Below are positions 29,367 to 39,079 of a stretch of 64,000 nt of DNA, piece by piece (the stretch's first letter is position 1; the number at the start of each line of letters is the position of its first letter). The translations under genes were made by a program, and so were the position numbers. Below the pieces are notes generated by a model. It had not been told where the DNA came from and made no database searches. It worked only from the letters and a program-made list of their open reading frames with translations. Source of the DNA: Vibrio sp. qd031 (GTDB lineage Bacteria; Pseudomonadota; Gammaproteobacteria; Enterobacterales; Vibrionaceae); the NCBI RefSeq assembly GCF_002100145.1, contig NZ_JXQD01000023.1:62001-126000 (forward strand), given 5' to 3'.

Positions 29367-31079
29367 TTATTTATTTGGGATCACTAATTTTTGGCCTATA
29401 GCCAGCTCATCGGAACGAAGGTTATTCGCGCTGCGAACCGCGCTGATGGTCACACCATACTTGGACGCGATCTTACCTAAGTATTCACCTCTAGCCACCG
29501 TATGGTAGCGGACGGGTTTGTCCACCAGCTTAACTGTCACCTTCAACTTTTGGCCAACCCTCACCGTATCGCTTCTTAGGTTGTTCTCACGCTTAATCGC
29601 TGCAACGGACACTTTGTATTTTTGCGCAATGCTCCCCAAATACTCACCCGACTTAACCACATGTGTCAGCGTTTCCGTTTCTACCGGTTTCACTGAGTTT
29701 TGACTTGAGGTGCTGCCTGAAGGTATCGTCAATTTTTGCCCGACCTTGATGGTCGAGCTTTTCAAATTGTTCTCACGCTGAAGCGCACTCGTCGACGTTC
29801 CGTAGCGACTGGCAATGACAGACAAAGACTCACCGCTTTTCACTGTATGGTAGGTGGGCGCTGCACTTTGAATTGGCGACACACCTTCGGGTGGATTTTG
29901 CTTTAAGTAAGTGATAACCGCATCCGCAAGTGCTTTGGCCAGCTTGTCTTGATGAGAGCGCTGAAACAGCAGTTTTTCTTCAGTTGGATTGGAAATGAAA
30001 CCCGTCTCAACAAGTACAGATGGGATCTGAGGAGAGCGCAATACAGCCAAACTGGTATTTACCGGTTTGGTTTTGTGCAGCTTTGCGACTTTTCCCATTT
30101 CTTTAAGAATTTCTTCTGCCAGTTTATAGCCTTCTTTTTGAGAATAGCTAAATTTGAGGTCTAGCAATGTTTGGTTGACATTTTTATCGTCATTATTGAT
30201 TACAGTGGCTGAACCACCCAATAATTCTGATTGTCTTTCACTGTTTTCTATCCAACGCGATATTTCTGTATTGGCGCGGCGAGTGTTAAGTACAAACACC
30301 GAGCCACCTCTCGGCTGTGGACTGGTAAATGCGTCAGCGTGTATGGATATAAGTAGATGGGCGTTGTTTTCGCGAGCGAGCGCAACTCGGCGATTTAAAT
30401 TGACAAAGTAATCACCATTGCGAGTCAATCGCGCTTTTACGCCATCAACGGCATTGAGGCGTTGTTCTAACTTGCGAGAGATCGCTAAGGTTGCATTCTT
30501 TTCATATTTTTTGGTTGGACCAATTGACCCAGGATCTTCACCACCGTGCCCAGGGTCAATGACGATCAATACATCTTTAGCTCGAGCTATTGGTGCTGAC
30601 GTAACCTGAGCCGTTGTGGTAGAGGAGCTCGATGTTGATGGTGACGCAACGGACTTCGCCGCATTATGAGGTAAGTCTATGACTAAGCGATGCCCTTTTT
30701 GGCCATCTGGCGTCGGAGCAAGCGTAAACAAATTAGGGGTGACTTTTGACTTTAGCTCAAACACCAGTCGATAGCTGGACGATTCTGCAGGCGTACTTTT
30801 GCGAATTTTACTTAGAACAGGGCTATCTTTGACCTCAACGGGCAGTGAAGCTTGGTTGGTGCTCTTTTTTACATCTATTACCAAGCGATCGGGAGAGGTA
30901 AGACTAAAATAGCTGTACTCTGGCACCGCTTGAGTATCCATTACAATCCGAGTTTCACTGGGAGATGTCCACACCCGAAATTGCTCAATGGTATTCGCTT
31001 GAGCTGTAACCGAAACAAGCAGCGTCACAACGCCAAACAAGGCAGTGCAAACTTTTCTCATCCATGACGTCATTTTCAT
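29367..31079 (-). CDS. amiB: N-acetylmuramoyl-L-alanine amidase AmiB with LysM repeats
   Basis: 570 residues. Signal peptide ([19 protein letters not shown]), an AMIN domain for septal peptidoglycan targeting (residues about 30-140), then a zinc amidase (Amidase_3) with [15 protein letters not shown] near 175, HADAF and [14 protein letters not shown]. Three C-terminal LysM repeats follow (each with YGT/YKV/YGV and ENNLKSS/ENNLRSD/ANNLRSD cores), ending at the last residue. E. coli AmiB lacks LysM repeats; vibrio AmiB has them. It splits septal walls during cell division and is expected to need EnvC, encoded at 43986. Its ATG overlaps the tsaE stop. Confidence 0.95.
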   Translation of the reverse strand: MKMTSWMRKVCTALFGVVTLLVSVTAQANTIEQFRVWTSPSETRIVMDTQAVPEYSYFSLTSPDRLVIDVKKSTNQASLPVEVKDSPVLSKIRKSTPAESSSYRLVFELKSKVTPNLFTLAPTPDGQKGHRLVIDLPHNAAKSVASPSTSSSSTTTAQVTSAPIARAKDVLIVIDPGHGGEDPGSIGPTKKYEKNATLAISRKLEQRLNAVDGVKARLTRNGDYFVNLNRRVALARENNAHLLISIHADAFTSPQPRGGSVFVLNTRRANTEISRWIENSERQSELLGGSATVINNDDKNVNQTLLDLKFSYSQKEGYKLAEEILKEMGKVAKLHKTKPVNTSLAVLRSPQIPSVLVETGFISNPTEEKLLFQRSHQDKLAKALADAVITYLKQNPPEGVSPIQSAAPTYHTVKSGESLSVIASRYGTSTSALQRENNLKSSTIKVGQKLTIPSGSTSSQNSVKPVETETLTHVVKSGEYLGSIAQKYKVSVAAIKRENNLRSDTVRVGQKLKVTVKLVDKPVRYHTVARGEYLGKIASKYGVTISAVRSANNLRSDELAIGQKLVIPNK

Positions 31080-31531
31080 AATTGTTTTAGTATTTCCTGT
31101 CCGTATTCGGTATTTGCCGACACTTCAACAATTCTCTGTTGTTGTTGATAGGTGAGCGTTACATCCAAGTCTGCTTGAGGTAATAATCCTTCGCCTTTTT
31201 CTGGCCATTCAACCAGACAGATCGCATCGTCACTGAAATAATCACGAATACCCATATATTCAAGCTCTTCAGGGTCCGCTAAACGATATAGGTCAAAGTG
31301 GAATACTTGGAATGTGGCAAGGTGATAAGGCTCCACTAACGTGTAGGTTGGACTTTTTACATTGCCTTCATGACCGAGTGACTGAATAAACCCCCGACTT
31401 AGCGTAGTTTTACCTGCGCCCAAATCACCATGCAAATAAATGGTGGTTTGCTGCTTACATAAATGGGCGATACGCGCACCAAAATCGACGGTTGCTTGAG
31501 CATCGGTTAAAACAAATTGGGCAGAAGGCAT
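31076..31531 (-). CDS. tsaE: tRNA threonylcarbamoyladenosine synthesis ATPase TsaE
   Basis: 151 residues. Walker [19 protein letters not shown] near residue 35, then [10 protein letters not shown] and [19 protein letters not shown], all typical of TsaE (YjeE). It works with TsaB/TsaD in t6A37 formation. First gene of the superoperon here; the stop overlaps the amiB start by 4 bases. Divergent from queG. Confidence 0.95.
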   Translation of the reverse strand: MPSAQFVLTDAQATVDFGARIAHLCKQQTTIYLHGDLGAGKTTLSRGFIQSLGHEGNVKSPTYTLVEPYHLATFQVFHFDLYRLADPEELEYMGIRDYFSDDAICLVEWPEKGEGLLPQADLDVTLTYQQQQRIVEVSANTEYGQEILKQL

Positions 31532-31705
31532 AGTGAACTCTTAGTTTTTTCTTAATTAACTATATAAAAATCGAAACTGAGGGAATAGTATTCAGATCTG
31601 AATATGAGAGACAAGAAGAAATTTGCCTAAACCGCTGCAAATAGGCTCTTTTTTACCAATTCTTAACCCCGACTACACTTAAACATAAGCACATTGGATA
31701 ATTTG

Positions 31706-32821
31706 ATGAATATGGACCTGCAAAAACTGGCCGAAATGATTAAACAATGGGGGCTAGAATTAGGTTTTCAGCAAGTCGGTATCACCGATGTTGACCTCTC
31801 GCAACATGAAGCCTATCTGCAATCATGGCTTGATAACGGCTACCACGGTGACATGGAGTGGATGGCTCGTCACGGTATGATGCGAGCAAGACCCGGAGAA
31901 CTTCATCAAGGTACCGTTCGTGCGATTTGTGTAAGGATGGATTATTTACCCGAAGATGCACAATTTGCCCGAAATCTTCGAGATACCTCAAGCGGATATA
32001 TCAGTCGCTATGCACTAGGACGCGACTATCACAAACTCATTAGAAAAAGATTAAGTGAGCTTGGTAAAAAGATCGAAGCCCATTTTGAGGGTACCGACTT
32101 TCGTCCTTTTGTCGATTCTGCCCCTATTTTGGAACGCCCTTTGGCTCAAAAAGCGGGATTAGGTTGGACGGGTAAACACTCGCTATTAATCAACCCTCAT
32201 TCAGGTTCATGGTTTTTTCTTGGAGAGTTACTGGTTAACCTCCCTTTACCAACGGATGAGCAAGTCGACGAGCAGTGTGGAAAATGCCGTTCATGCATTA
32301 CAAGTTGCCCAACCGACGCGATTATTGACGACAATATCGTTGATGCACGCCGATGTATTTCCTATCTAACCATCGAATATAAAGGCGTCATTCCTGAAGA
32401 ATTTCGAACTGCGATGGGCAATCGCATCTATGGTTGCGACGACTGTCAATTAGTCTGTCCTTACAACCGTGAATCCCCTCTAACTGAGCAAGCAGAATTC
32501 CAACGTAAACGTGTATTTAACAATAGCGATTTGGTTCACTTACTCGAATGGGACGAAACGACATTTTTAGACAACTTGCAGGGTTCAGCTATTCGCCGTA
32601 TCGGCCACAAGCAGTGGCGTAGAAACCTCATCATTGCGATGGGTAATGCGCCATTTTCTCATGCCATCGTTGAGGCACTGATCTCAATACAAGGTATTGA
32701 CCCATTGTGGGACGTGCATATCGAATGGGCGCTAGCGCGTCAAATAGAACAAGTTCAGCCTAACAACAAACAGCAACGCTTGATCCGGATAATAGAAAAG
32801 GGCTTACCTAGAGATGCTTAA
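31706..32821 (+). CDS. queG: epoxyqueuosine reductase
   Basis: Last step of queuosine synthesis in tRNA, using cobalamin and two 4Fe-4S clusters. The cluster motifs CGKCRSCITSCPTDAI (near residue 190) and CDDCQLVCPYNRE (near 245) are intact; DSAPILERPLAQKAGLGWTG is the cobalamin/substrate region, and a short HEAT-like C-terminus follows. I start at ATG 31706, which has GGAT 8 bases upstream (371 residues); the frame extends to a TTG at 31694. Divergent from tsaE, an arrangement like that in E. coli. Confidence 0.93.
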   Translation: MNMDLQKLAEMIKQWGLELGFQQVGITDVDLSQHEAYLQSWLDNGYHGDMEWMARHGMMRARPGELHQGTVRAICVRMDYLPEDAQFARNLRDTSSGYISRYALGRDYHKLIRKRLSELGKKIEAHFEGTDFRPFVDSAPILERPLAQKAGLGWTGKHSLLINPHSGSWFFLGELLVNLPLPTDEQVDEQCGKCRSCITSCPTDAIIDDNIVDARRCISYLTIEYKGVIPEEFRTAMGNRIYGCDDCQLVCPYNRESPLTEQAEFQRKRVFNNSDLVHLLEWDETTFLDNLQGSAIRRIGHKQWRRNLIIAMGNAPFSHAIVEALISIQGIDPLWDVHIEWALARQIEQVQPNNKQQRLIRIIEKGLPRDA

Positions 32822-32905
32822 AGTGTATTTAAAGCCAAAACTTCATTTATCTAATTTTTGTTACTGATTGGTAAAAATGTTTGACGAAGTTCGCATTTTT
32901 TTGGA

Positions 32906-33186
32906 TGTGGAAAAAAATCCATCTTTGGATTGAGCCGATCATCCCCCAAAAAGTTAAGCACAGCCATATAAAATGACTAAGATCAATAAATAACTAGCTT
33001 TTGATCCGCCATCGAGACTGGTCGATCTCCCAAATTCCATTAAAATCATTTAAAAACAATAGGTTATAAAATACCCTTGATTTTTGATCCATTGAAAAAA
33101 TGAGGGGTTAAGAAAAAGATCACAGAAATTGGTTCGGAAATTATATTTACCCACCAAGTTATCCACAAGTCTGAATTTGTGGATAA
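32906..33186. promoter_or_regulatory. DnaA-box and GATC cluster, datA-like locus between queG and the tRNA-Gly genes
   Basis: The gap 32822-33378 has no credible gene. It contains two perfect DnaA boxes facing each other (TTATCCACA at 33159-33167; TGTGGATAA at 33178-33186), a TTTTCCACA box on the minus strand at 32906-32914, and weaker ones (TTAAGCACA at 32954-32962; ATAAGCACA on the minus strand at 33226-33234). Six GATC sites lie within 185 bases (first bases 32937, 32981, 33003, 33024, 33086, 33118). In E. coli the DnaA-titrating and ATP-hydrolysis-promoting site datA lies in the same slot, near queG and glyVXY. I infer a functional counterpart. No good IHF site was seen by eye. Confidence 0.5.
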
Positions 33187-33334
33187 CTCTGTTACTAACA
33201 AAAACAAATCTCGTGTAAGCGACATTGTGCTTATGTGGGATAAATTAAGGCTATGTATATTGCTTTGAGCTAAGCGTCTAAAATTTGCTTCTGTGAATAA
33301 TTCAGGCAAAAGTCGCTAACAGCAATGAAAGAGC

Positions 33335-33368
33335 AGAAAAAAAGACCACAAACTAATTTGTGGTCTTT
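33335..33368 (-). terminator. terminator of the tRNA operon
   Basis: AGACCACAAA and TTTGTGGTCT form a 10-base stem with A and T runs on either side, 11 bases beyond the last tRNA-Gly. Confidence 0.9.
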
Positions 33369-33378
33369 TTTTATATTT

Positions 33379-33454
33379 TGGAGCGACACACGAGGTTCGA
33401 ACTCGTGACCTCAACCTTGGCAAGGTTGCGCTCTACCAACTGAGCTAGTGTCGC
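33379..33454 (-). tRNA. glyV: tRNA-Gly (GCC)
   Basis: 76 bases including encoded CCA. Acceptor GCGACAC pairs with GTGTCGC, anticodon stem CAACC/GGTTG, loop TTGCCAA with anticodon GCC, T loop TTCGAAC. Identical to the copies at 33819 and 34130. The position next to queG and orn matches E. coli glyVXY. Confidence 0.97.
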
Positions 33455-33490
33455 ATCGGAAGCCGTTTATCAACGGTTTCGTTTAGAATG

Positions 33491-33574
33491 TGGCTGCGCG
33501 AACTGGATTTGATCCGAGCGGCGCATCCGTCAACGGCCTGAGGGTTATGAAAACCTCGTCCGTTGAACATAAAA
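33491..33574 (-). pseudogene. decayed initiator-tRNA-like sequence
   Basis: On the minus strand the 3' end reads GGATCAAATCCAGTTCGCGC then AGCCA, matching the T arm and CCA end of the neighbouring tRNA-fMet. A central GGTTTTCATAACCC resembles its anticodon arm with CAT. The anticodon stem has several mismatches, the T stem is partly broken, and no matching 5' acceptor strand is found. It occupies the place where a third fMet gene would complete a Gly-fMet alternation. It is probably a degenerate copy. Confidence 0.6.
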
Positions 33575-33575
33575 G

Positions 33576-33652
<77 letters not shown>

Positions 33653-33693
33653 TCCATGTCATCATATAAAGCTGATGAGAACTTTTAAAAACT

Positions 33694-33819
33694 GGAGCGA
33701 CGCGACCAGCTTGGGCACGAGGTTCCTCGTGTGCTTTCGCGGCAATCCTAAAATTTGGAGCGACGCGACCAGCTTGGGCACGAGGTTCCTCGTGTGCTTT
33801 CGCGGCAATCCTAAAATTT
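33694..33819. repeat. two perfect 63-base tandem repeats derived from tRNA-Gly ends
   Basis: Copies at 33694-33756 and 33757-33819 are identical, and the next period begins exactly at the 3' end of the tRNA-Gly at 33819. Each copy starts GGAGCGAC and contains GCACGAGGTTC, the same words as the 3' acceptor and T arm of tRNA-Gly, separated by 14 extra bases. They look like tRNA-gene remnants duplicated by unequal exchange. Confidence 0.8.
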
Positions 33820-33894
33820 GGAGCGACACACGAGGTTCGAACTCGTGACCTCAACCTTGGCAAGGTTGCGCTCTACCAACTGAGCTAGTGTCGC
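33819..33894 (-). tRNA. glyX: tRNA-Gly (GCC)
   Basis: 76 bases with CCA, identical to the tRNA-Gly at 33379; anticodon GCC in TTGCCAA. Confidence 0.97.
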
Positions 33895-33926
33895 AAAGAA
33901 TCCGTTTTACAACGTATTCCTAAAAT

Positions 33927-34003
<77 letters not shown>

Positions 34004-34069
34004 TCCATGTCATCTAACTAGATGATTGTTCTAAACGATACATTACCAATGCGTTTTAATTAAAACACT

Positions 34070-34130
34070 GGAGCGACGCGACCGGCTAGGGCACGAGGTT
34101 CCTTGGGTAGGTAAAATCAATCCAATAAAT
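34070..34130. repeat. diverged third copy of the tRNA-Gly-derived repeat
   Basis: The first 35 bases match the 63-base repeats at 33694 and 33757 with few changes (GGAGCGACGCGACC then GGCTAGGGCACGAGG); the rest has drifted. Like them it abuts the 3' end of a tRNA-Gly gene. Confidence 0.7.
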
Positions 34131-34205
34131 GGAGCGACACACGAGGTTCGAACTCGTGACCTCAACCTTGGCAAGGTTGCGCTCTACCAACTGAGCTAGT
34201 GTCGC
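34130..34205 (-). tRNA. glyY: tRNA-Gly (GCC)
   Basis: 76 bases with CCA, identical to the other two tRNA-Gly genes. It is the promoter-proximal gene of the tRNA operon; the promoter should lie in 34206-34340. Confidence 0.97.
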
Positions 34206-34355
34206 GTTTCACCGTTTAGGGATGCGAATTATAAGAGCATTTCTGTGTGATGCAAGTCTTAATCGAAAAAAAACGTCATTTTTAATTAAGTGACTAAATG
34301 TTAGGCGATTCACCGCAAAATGTTGCTGCTTAAATCCGCACTCACTGGCTAGCGG

Positions 34356-34904
34356 CTAAATTTTGAACACCGTTTGGCGGTAATATTTCAATTCTGCGAT
34401 CGATTCTCTAATATCATCGAGCGCCAAATGACTGCCTGATTTTGAAAAACCATCCAAAATTTCGGGTTTCCAACGTCGCGTCAGCTCTTTAATTGTGCTC
34501 ACATCAACGTATCGGTAGTGGAAATACTCTTCAAGCTTGGGCATGTGCTTGTATAAAAACCGGCGGTCTTGGCCAATGCTGTTGCCACAAATCGGCGACT
34601 TTCCTTGAGGCACCCATTGCTCTAAAAATGCAATTGTCTGCTCTATGGCGTCTTGTTCCGATACGTTGCTTTGCTCTACACGAGCCACCAAACCGCTATT
34701 GGTGTGCGTGTTCGTGCACCAGTCATCCATCTTATCCAACTCTGATTTTGGTTGATGAATTGCAAGAACAGGGCCTTCAGCCAATATGTTTAGCTCTGAG
34801 TCTGTCACAATTGTGGCGATCTCAATGATCTTATGCTGCTCTGGATCCAGTCCAGTCATTTCAAGGTCAACCCAAATCAGGTTGCTATCGTTGTTCGTCG
34901 CCAT
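34356..34904 (-). CDS. orn: oligoribonuclease
   Basis: DEDDh 3'-5' exonuclease that degrades 2-5-mers of RNA and linear pGpG. 182 residues, the family length. Exo [21 protein letters not shown], Exo II with [13 protein letters not shown], and Exo [22 protein letters not shown] are complete. Divergent from rsgA with 73 bases between them, the same pair as in E. coli. Confidence 0.97.
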   Translation of the reverse strand: MATNNDSNLIWVDLEMTGLDPEQHKIIEIATIVTDSELNILAEGPVLAIHQPKSELDKMDDWCTNTHTNSGLVARVEQSNVSEQDAIEQTIAFLEQWVPQGKSPICGNSIGQDRRFLYKHMPKLEEYFHYRYVDVSTIKELTRRWKPEILDGFSKSGSHLALDDIRESIAELKYYRQTVFKI

Positions 34905-34977
34905 GGAGGAAATTCCCTATTCTTGAACGAAAACAGGTATGATACTGAATAATCCAATACCGACCAACACTGTTTGA

Positions 34978-36036
34978 ATGGCAAAGAAGAAAAAACTGAC
35001 AAAAGGGCAAGTTCGCCGAGTCCGCTCGAATCAAAAAAAGCGCTTAAAGCAATCTGAGTCGAGTGTAGAGTGGGATGAAGCAATGCTTGGTGATGCTAAG
35101 CAGGGTTTAGTGATCACGCGATTTGGCCAACATGCAGATATTGAAGATTTGGACAGCGGTGTTATCCATCGTTGTAACCTTAGACGTGGAATTGAGAGTC
35201 TTGTCTCTGGTGACCGAGTGTTATGGCGCATGGGACTGGAAGTAATGGCGGGTATTTCTGGTGTTGTAGAGGCAGTAGAGCCTAGAGAGTCAGTATTAAC
35301 ACGACCAGACTACTATGACGGCCTCAAGCCTGTTGCTGCGAACGTCAATCAGATGGTTATCGTCTCATCGGTATTGCCAGAGCTCTCACTGGATATTATC
35401 GATCGTTACCTAGTGGCCTCACGTACGCTGGACATAGCGCCGCTATTAGTTCTCAATAAAATTGACCTGCTGAGCACTGCTGAACGCGATAGTTACCAAC
35501 AAACCTTATCTATCTATGAATCGCTAGGCTTTAAAGTGCTGTTTGTCAGCAAAGAAGACACCGATGGTTTAGCGAAACTAGAAGCTGAACTTAACGACAA
35601 GATAAACATTTTTGTTGGTCAATCTGGTGTTGGGAAGTCCAGTTTGGTGAATGCTCTATTGCCCGAAGCAAATATTGAAGAAGGTGCCGTCTCGACAAAC
35701 TCAGGGCTTGGCCAGCATACGACGACAGCAGCAAGACTTTATCATTTCCCTAGTGGTGGCGATCTCATCGACTCTCCGGGAGTTAGGGAGTTTGGACTGT
35801 GGCATCTTGATGCCGAACAAATTACTAAAGCTTTTATCGAATTTGAACCCTTTCTAGGAGGGTGTAAATTTAGAGATTGTAAACACCTTGATGATCCCGG
35901 CTGCCTGATCACCGACGCCGTCTCAGAAGGGAAAATTTCTACCCAACGGTTTGAAAGCTATCATCGAATTTTAGAATCGATGTCTGAAAATAAAGCCAAC
36001 AGGCAATATTCAAAAAACAAACGCTTGGATCAGTAA
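34978..36036 (+). CDS. rsgA: small ribosomal subunit biogenesis GTPase RsgA
   Basis: 352 residues. A basic N-terminus ([20 protein letters not shown]) precedes an OB fold and a circularly permuted GTPase domain: G4 VLNKIDLL comes before G1 [16 protein letters not shown] and G3 DSPGVREF. The C-terminal zinc site [14 protein letters not shown] is intact. It checks 30S maturation and is stimulated by the small subunit. It is followed after 97 bases by psd. Confidence 0.96.
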   Translation: MAKKKKLTKGQVRRVRSNQKKRLKQSESSVEWDEAMLGDAKQGLVITRFGQHADIEDLDSGVIHRCNLRRGIESLVSGDRVLWRMGLEVMAGISGVVEAVEPRESVLTRPDYYDGLKPVAANVNQMVIVSSVLPELSLDIIDRYLVASRTLDIAPLLVLNKIDLLSTAERDSYQQTLSIYESLGFKVLFVSKEDTDGLAKLEAELNDKINIFVGQSGVGKSSLVNALLPEANIEEGAVSTNSGLGQHTTTAARLYHFPSGGDLIDSPGVREFGLWHLDAEQITKAFIEFEPFLGGCKFRDCKHLDDPGCLITDAVSEGKISTQRFESYHRILESMSENKANRQYSKNKRLDQ

Positions 36037-36133
36037 CTCACAACCCCAACACTGCATCTAGCGACTTAGACAAGCGAGTACGAATTGAGTAAGATTCGCG
36101 CTTAGAAACTTTATAGACCGAAAGAGATTGACC

Positions 36134-37015
36134 GTGCTAAACAAACTGAAAGTAACTCTGCAATATTGGCTACCTCAACATGGACTGACTCGTCTTGTTG
36201 GAAAACTGGCATCGGCTAAGTTAGGAAGTGTCACTACAGCAGTAATCAAAACGTTTATTAAGCAATATAAAGTGGATATGGACGAAGCCTTGCATTCAGA
36301 TCCTGAGCACTTTAAAACGTTTAATGAGTTTTTTGTAAGAGAGCTCAAACCCGGCGCTCGTCCGGTGGATGAACGTCAGTCTGTACTCACTCACCCCGCA
36401 GATGCCTGTGTAAGCCAATTTGGGCCACTTGTTGATAATCAACTGGTGCAAGCCAAGAATCATCACTATAGCGCCTTAGAGTTGCTTGGTGGCGACCTCA
36501 GCTTAGCAAAAGAGTTTGAACACGGCAGTTTTGCTACTTTGTATCTTTCCCCACGAGATTATCATCGCGTCCATATGCCCTGTGACGGTACTCTGCGCCA
36601 AATGATTTATGTCCCAGGTGATCTCTTTTCGGTCAATCCACTAACTGCTGAGAATGTGCCTAACCTGTTTGCACGAAATGAACGTGTTGTCTGTATTTTT
36701 GACACCGAATTTGGCCCTATGGCGCAAGTTTTGGTTGGTGCAACCATCGTCGGCAGTATCGAACTTATCTGGGCTGGTACGGTTACACCGCCACGTGGAA
36801 ACTCAGTATATCGCTGGAACTATCCAACGGAAGGCGATGAAGCGATTACCCTCAAGAAAGGTGACGAAATGGGTCGCTTCAAGCTAGGCTCAACCGTTAT
36901 CAACGTGTTTGCCAAAGAAGCCATCACTTTTGACACCAGCATGGAAAACGGTGCGCCAACACGAATGGGCAGTGCCTACGCACATAAAAACCCGACAGAA
37001 AACGACGAGCTGTAG
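36134..37015 (+). CDS. psd: phosphatidylserine decarboxylase proenzyme
   Basis: Makes phosphatidylethanolamine at the inner membrane; a pyruvoyl enzyme formed by self-cleavage at LGST (in [11 protein letters not shown] near residue 252). [14 protein letters not shown] and [20 protein letters not shown] are diagnostic. The GTG at 36134 ([13 protein letters not shown]) matches the family start and has AAGAGA at a normal distance; the TTG at 36128 is too close to it. rsgA-psd order is as in enterics. Confidence 0.95.
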   Translation: MLNKLKVTLQYWLPQHGLTRLVGKLASAKLGSVTTAVIKTFIKQYKVDMDEALHSDPEHFKTFNEFFVRELKPGARPVDERQSVLTHPADACVSQFGPLVDNQLVQAKNHHYSALELLGGDLSLAKEFEHGSFATLYLSPRDYHRVHMPCDGTLRQMIYVPGDLFSVNPLTAENVPNLFARNERVVCIFDTEFGPMAQVLVGATIVGSIELIWAGTVTPPRGNSVYRWNYPTEGDEAITLKKGDEMGRFKLGSTVINVFAKEAITFDTSMENGAPTRMGSAYAHKNPTENDEL

Positions 37016-37032
37016 TGTTTAACACAGACACT

Positions 37033-37060
37033 AAAAAGGGCGCATTTAGCGCCCTTTTCT
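37033..37060. terminator. bidirectional terminator between psd and the TetR gene
   Basis: AAAAGGGCGC and GCGCCCTTTT pair around ATTTA; it serves both convergent genes. Confidence 0.88.
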
Positions 37061-37076
37061 ACTTTTAGGGAAGCCA

Positions 37077-37712
37077 TCAAGCCAACATGACTTGAATTCC
37101 TTCCTCTAACAATTCCATTTGTTCTTTACCCAATGATGTAGCAAACGGTTTGATGATTGAAATCATTTGTAGCATGCCCTGATAGATGACCTTTTGGGTG
37201 ATTTCTATATTGAGCGACATACTTGATTGATACGCTATCCAAGAGACGGCAACCATGTGTAAATTAACGCACAGTTGCGATTTCTGAATATCTGTAAAGG
37301 TGACAAGATCCATATTTTGAAACGAATCCAAAATGGATAGCAAGTTGCGACTTAACTCTTTTTGGGTTCGCATGTAACGCTGATGCAGAGCACTGTCCCG
37401 TTGCAAAATCTCAGGCAAGTTTGCGTAGAAAAAACGATACTTCCACATTAAAGTAAAGATCGAATCCAAATAGTGCTTTAGAAGCGCCAGATTCTCTTGC
37501 TGATGATAATGCGGTGAAAATCGCTCTAACAACTCCCCTTCATACAGTTCGTAAATCGCAAGAATGATTTCCTGCTTGTTACTAAAGTGGTAATAGAGAT
37601 TCCCAGTACTGATGTTCATATGGGCAGCAATATGATTGGTAGTGACATTGCGCTCGCCTTGCTCGTTAAACAACTCGAGTGACTTTAAAACTATTCTATC
37701 GCGCGTTTTCAT
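37077..37712 (-). CDS. TetR/AcrR-family transcriptional regulator
   Basis: 211 residues. The N-terminal TetR helix-turn-helix is clear: RIVLKSLELFNEQGERNVTT, then HIAAHMNISTGNLYYHFSNK and IILAIYELYEGELL. The helical C-terminal ligand domain (residues 60-211) has aromatic-rich stretches (MWKYRFFYANLPEIL), but the ligand cannot be told. It stands alone between psd and ugd; targets unknown. The palindrome at 37754-37791 lies 42 bases upstream and could be its operator, although its form suggests a REP-like repeat. Confidence 0.85.
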   Translation of the reverse strand: MKTRDRIVLKSLELFNEQGERNVTTNHIAAHMNISTGNLYYHFSNKQEIILAIYELYEGELLERFSPHYHQQENLALLKHYLDSIFTLMWKYRFFYANLPEILQRDSALHQRYMRTQKELSRNLLSILDSFQNMDLVTFTDIQKSQLCVNLHMVAVSWIAYQSSMSLNIEITQKVIYQGMLQMISIIKPFATSLGKEQMELLEEGIQVMLA

Positions 37713-37753
37713 ATCTTAACCTTCTGATACTTGGCCGATTAGTATAAATATAA

Positions 37754-37791
37754 AGCGGGGTCAGATCCACTTATGTAGATCTGACCCCGCT
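37754..37791. repeat. perfect 14-base inverted repeat, REP-like
   Basis: AGCGGGGTCAGATC (37754-37767) and GATCTGACCCCGCT (37778-37791) are perfectly complementary around a 10-base loop. There is no T tract. GC content is well above the surroundings. The GGGGTCAGATC core resembles repeats associated with REP-associated (Y1/IS200-like) transposases, which I recall from other genomes; no transposase is present here. Confidence 0.7.
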
Positions 37792-37829
37792 AGAGTCGAT
37801 AAACGAGTCTTTTACGATGGATTTATGAG

Positions 37830-38996
37830 CTAATCTGAACCAAATAAATCGCGCGTGTACACTTTGTCAGCGACATCTGCTAATTCTTCAACCATTCGAT
37901 TAGACACAATCACGTCACTCATTTGCTTAAACTTATCAAGATCACGTATCACAGGCGAATAGTAAAAGTGATCTTCTTCTAATACCGGCTCATACACAAC
38001 AACAGGAATACCTTTCGCTTTCAGTCTCTTCATGATGCCCTGCACCGACGATGCGCGGAAGTTATCCGATCCGGTTTTCATGATAAGACGATAGATCCCT
38101 ACAGCCTGAGGTTTGCGACTCATGATTGAGTCGGCAATAAAGTCTTTACGCGTACGGTTGGCGTCAACAATGGCTTTGATGATATTATTTGGCACGCTCT
38201 CGTAGTTGGCTAACAACTGTTTCGTATCTTTAGGTAGGCAGTATCCGCCATAACCAAACGAAGGGTTATTGTAGTGATTGCCGATACGAGGATCCAATCC
38301 AACGCCTTCTATGATTTGGCGAGAATCGAGTCCAAGTGCCTCTGCGTAAGAGTCCAGCTCATTAAAGTATGCGACACGTAGGGCTAAGTAAGTATTTGAA
38401 AATAACTTCACCGCTTCAGCTTCGGTTGAGTTAGCAAAAAGAACCTCAATGTCCTCTTTAATTGCCCCTTCTACGAGTAGGCCGGCAAACACTTTAGCTC
38501 GCTCTGTTTGCTCGCCCACAATAATACGGGATGGGTAAAGGTTGTCATATAATGCTTTACCTTCTCGTAAAAATTCAGGGGAAAACATCACATTTTCACA
38601 GCCAAGCTGTCGCTTTACATCTTCAGTGTAACCGACAGGAACCGTAGATTTGATAACCATTACGGCGTCTGGATTGATCTCCATAACGTCACGAATTACG
38701 GCCTCTACCGAGCTGGTATTAAAATAATTTGTCTTGGGGTCATAATCTGTTGGAGTGGCAATAATGACGTACTGCGCATCCACGTATGCTTCTGTTTTAT
38801 CCGTTGTCGCTACAAAGTTTAGCTTTTTAGTAGTTAGAAAGGACTCAATCTCAGTGTCTACAATAGGTGACTGCTTATCATTAAGCATGGCCACTTTTTC
38901 GGGAATAATGTCTAGCGCTACTACTTGGTGATTTTGGGCGAGTAGCATCGCATTAGAAAGGCCTACATAACCTGTACCTGCAACTGCAATTTTCAT
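37830..38996 (-). CDS. ugd: UDP-glucose 6-dehydrogenase
   Basis: NAD-dependent oxidation of UDP-glucose to UDP-glucuronate for capsule/LPS sugars. 388 residues, the short bacterial type. The Rossmann motif [16 protein letters not shown] starts at residue 4, KSTVPVGYT near 115 and FSPEFLREG near 138 bind substrate, and the catalytic cysteine is in [15 protein letters not shown] near 250. It is a single gene between the TetR gene and cysE. Neither neighbour is a sugar gene, so it may mark the edge of a polysaccharide region in relatives. Confidence 0.95.
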   Translation of the reverse strand: MKIAVAGTGYVGLSNAMLLAQNHQVVALDIIPEKVAMLNDKQSPIVDTEIESFLTTKKLNFVATTDKTEAYVDAQYVIIATPTDYDPKTNYFNTSSVEAVIRDVMEINPDAVMVIKSTVPVGYTEDVKRQLGCENVMFSPEFLREGKALYDNLYPSRIIVGEQTERAKVFAGLLVEGAIKEDIEVLFANSTEAEAVKLFSNTYLALRVAYFNELDSYAEALGLDSRQIIEGVGLDPRIGNHYNNPSFGYGGYCLPKDTKQLLANYESVPNNIIKAIVDANRTRKDFIADSIMSRKPQAVGIYRLIMKTGSDNFRASSVQGIMKRLKAKGIPVVVYEPVLEEDHFYYSPVIRDLDKFKQMSDVIVSNRMVEELADVADKVYTRDLFGSD

Positions 38997-39079
38997 AACG
39001 TTATCTTCTTATAAATGTTTTATTAATTCGTATTTTGGCAATTCTAATCCAAAAAAAGCGCCTTAAAAATGATACTGGC

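Noticed and set aside
33064..33309. 81-codon minus-strand frame in the queG-tRNA gap
   Set aside because: It covers the DnaA boxes, has no ribosome binding site and no recognisable protein features.
32822..33378. Possible chromosomal replication origin (DnaA boxes, GATC sites, AT-rich DNA)
   Set aside because: The vibrio chromosome 1 origin lies beside mnmG/mioC, neither of which is here, and the number of DnaA boxes is too low. The position matches datA better.
33690..33820. Tandem 63-base repeats as a CRISPR array
   Set aside because: The copies are directly adjacent without variable spacers, there are only two, and they derive from tRNA-Gly sequence.
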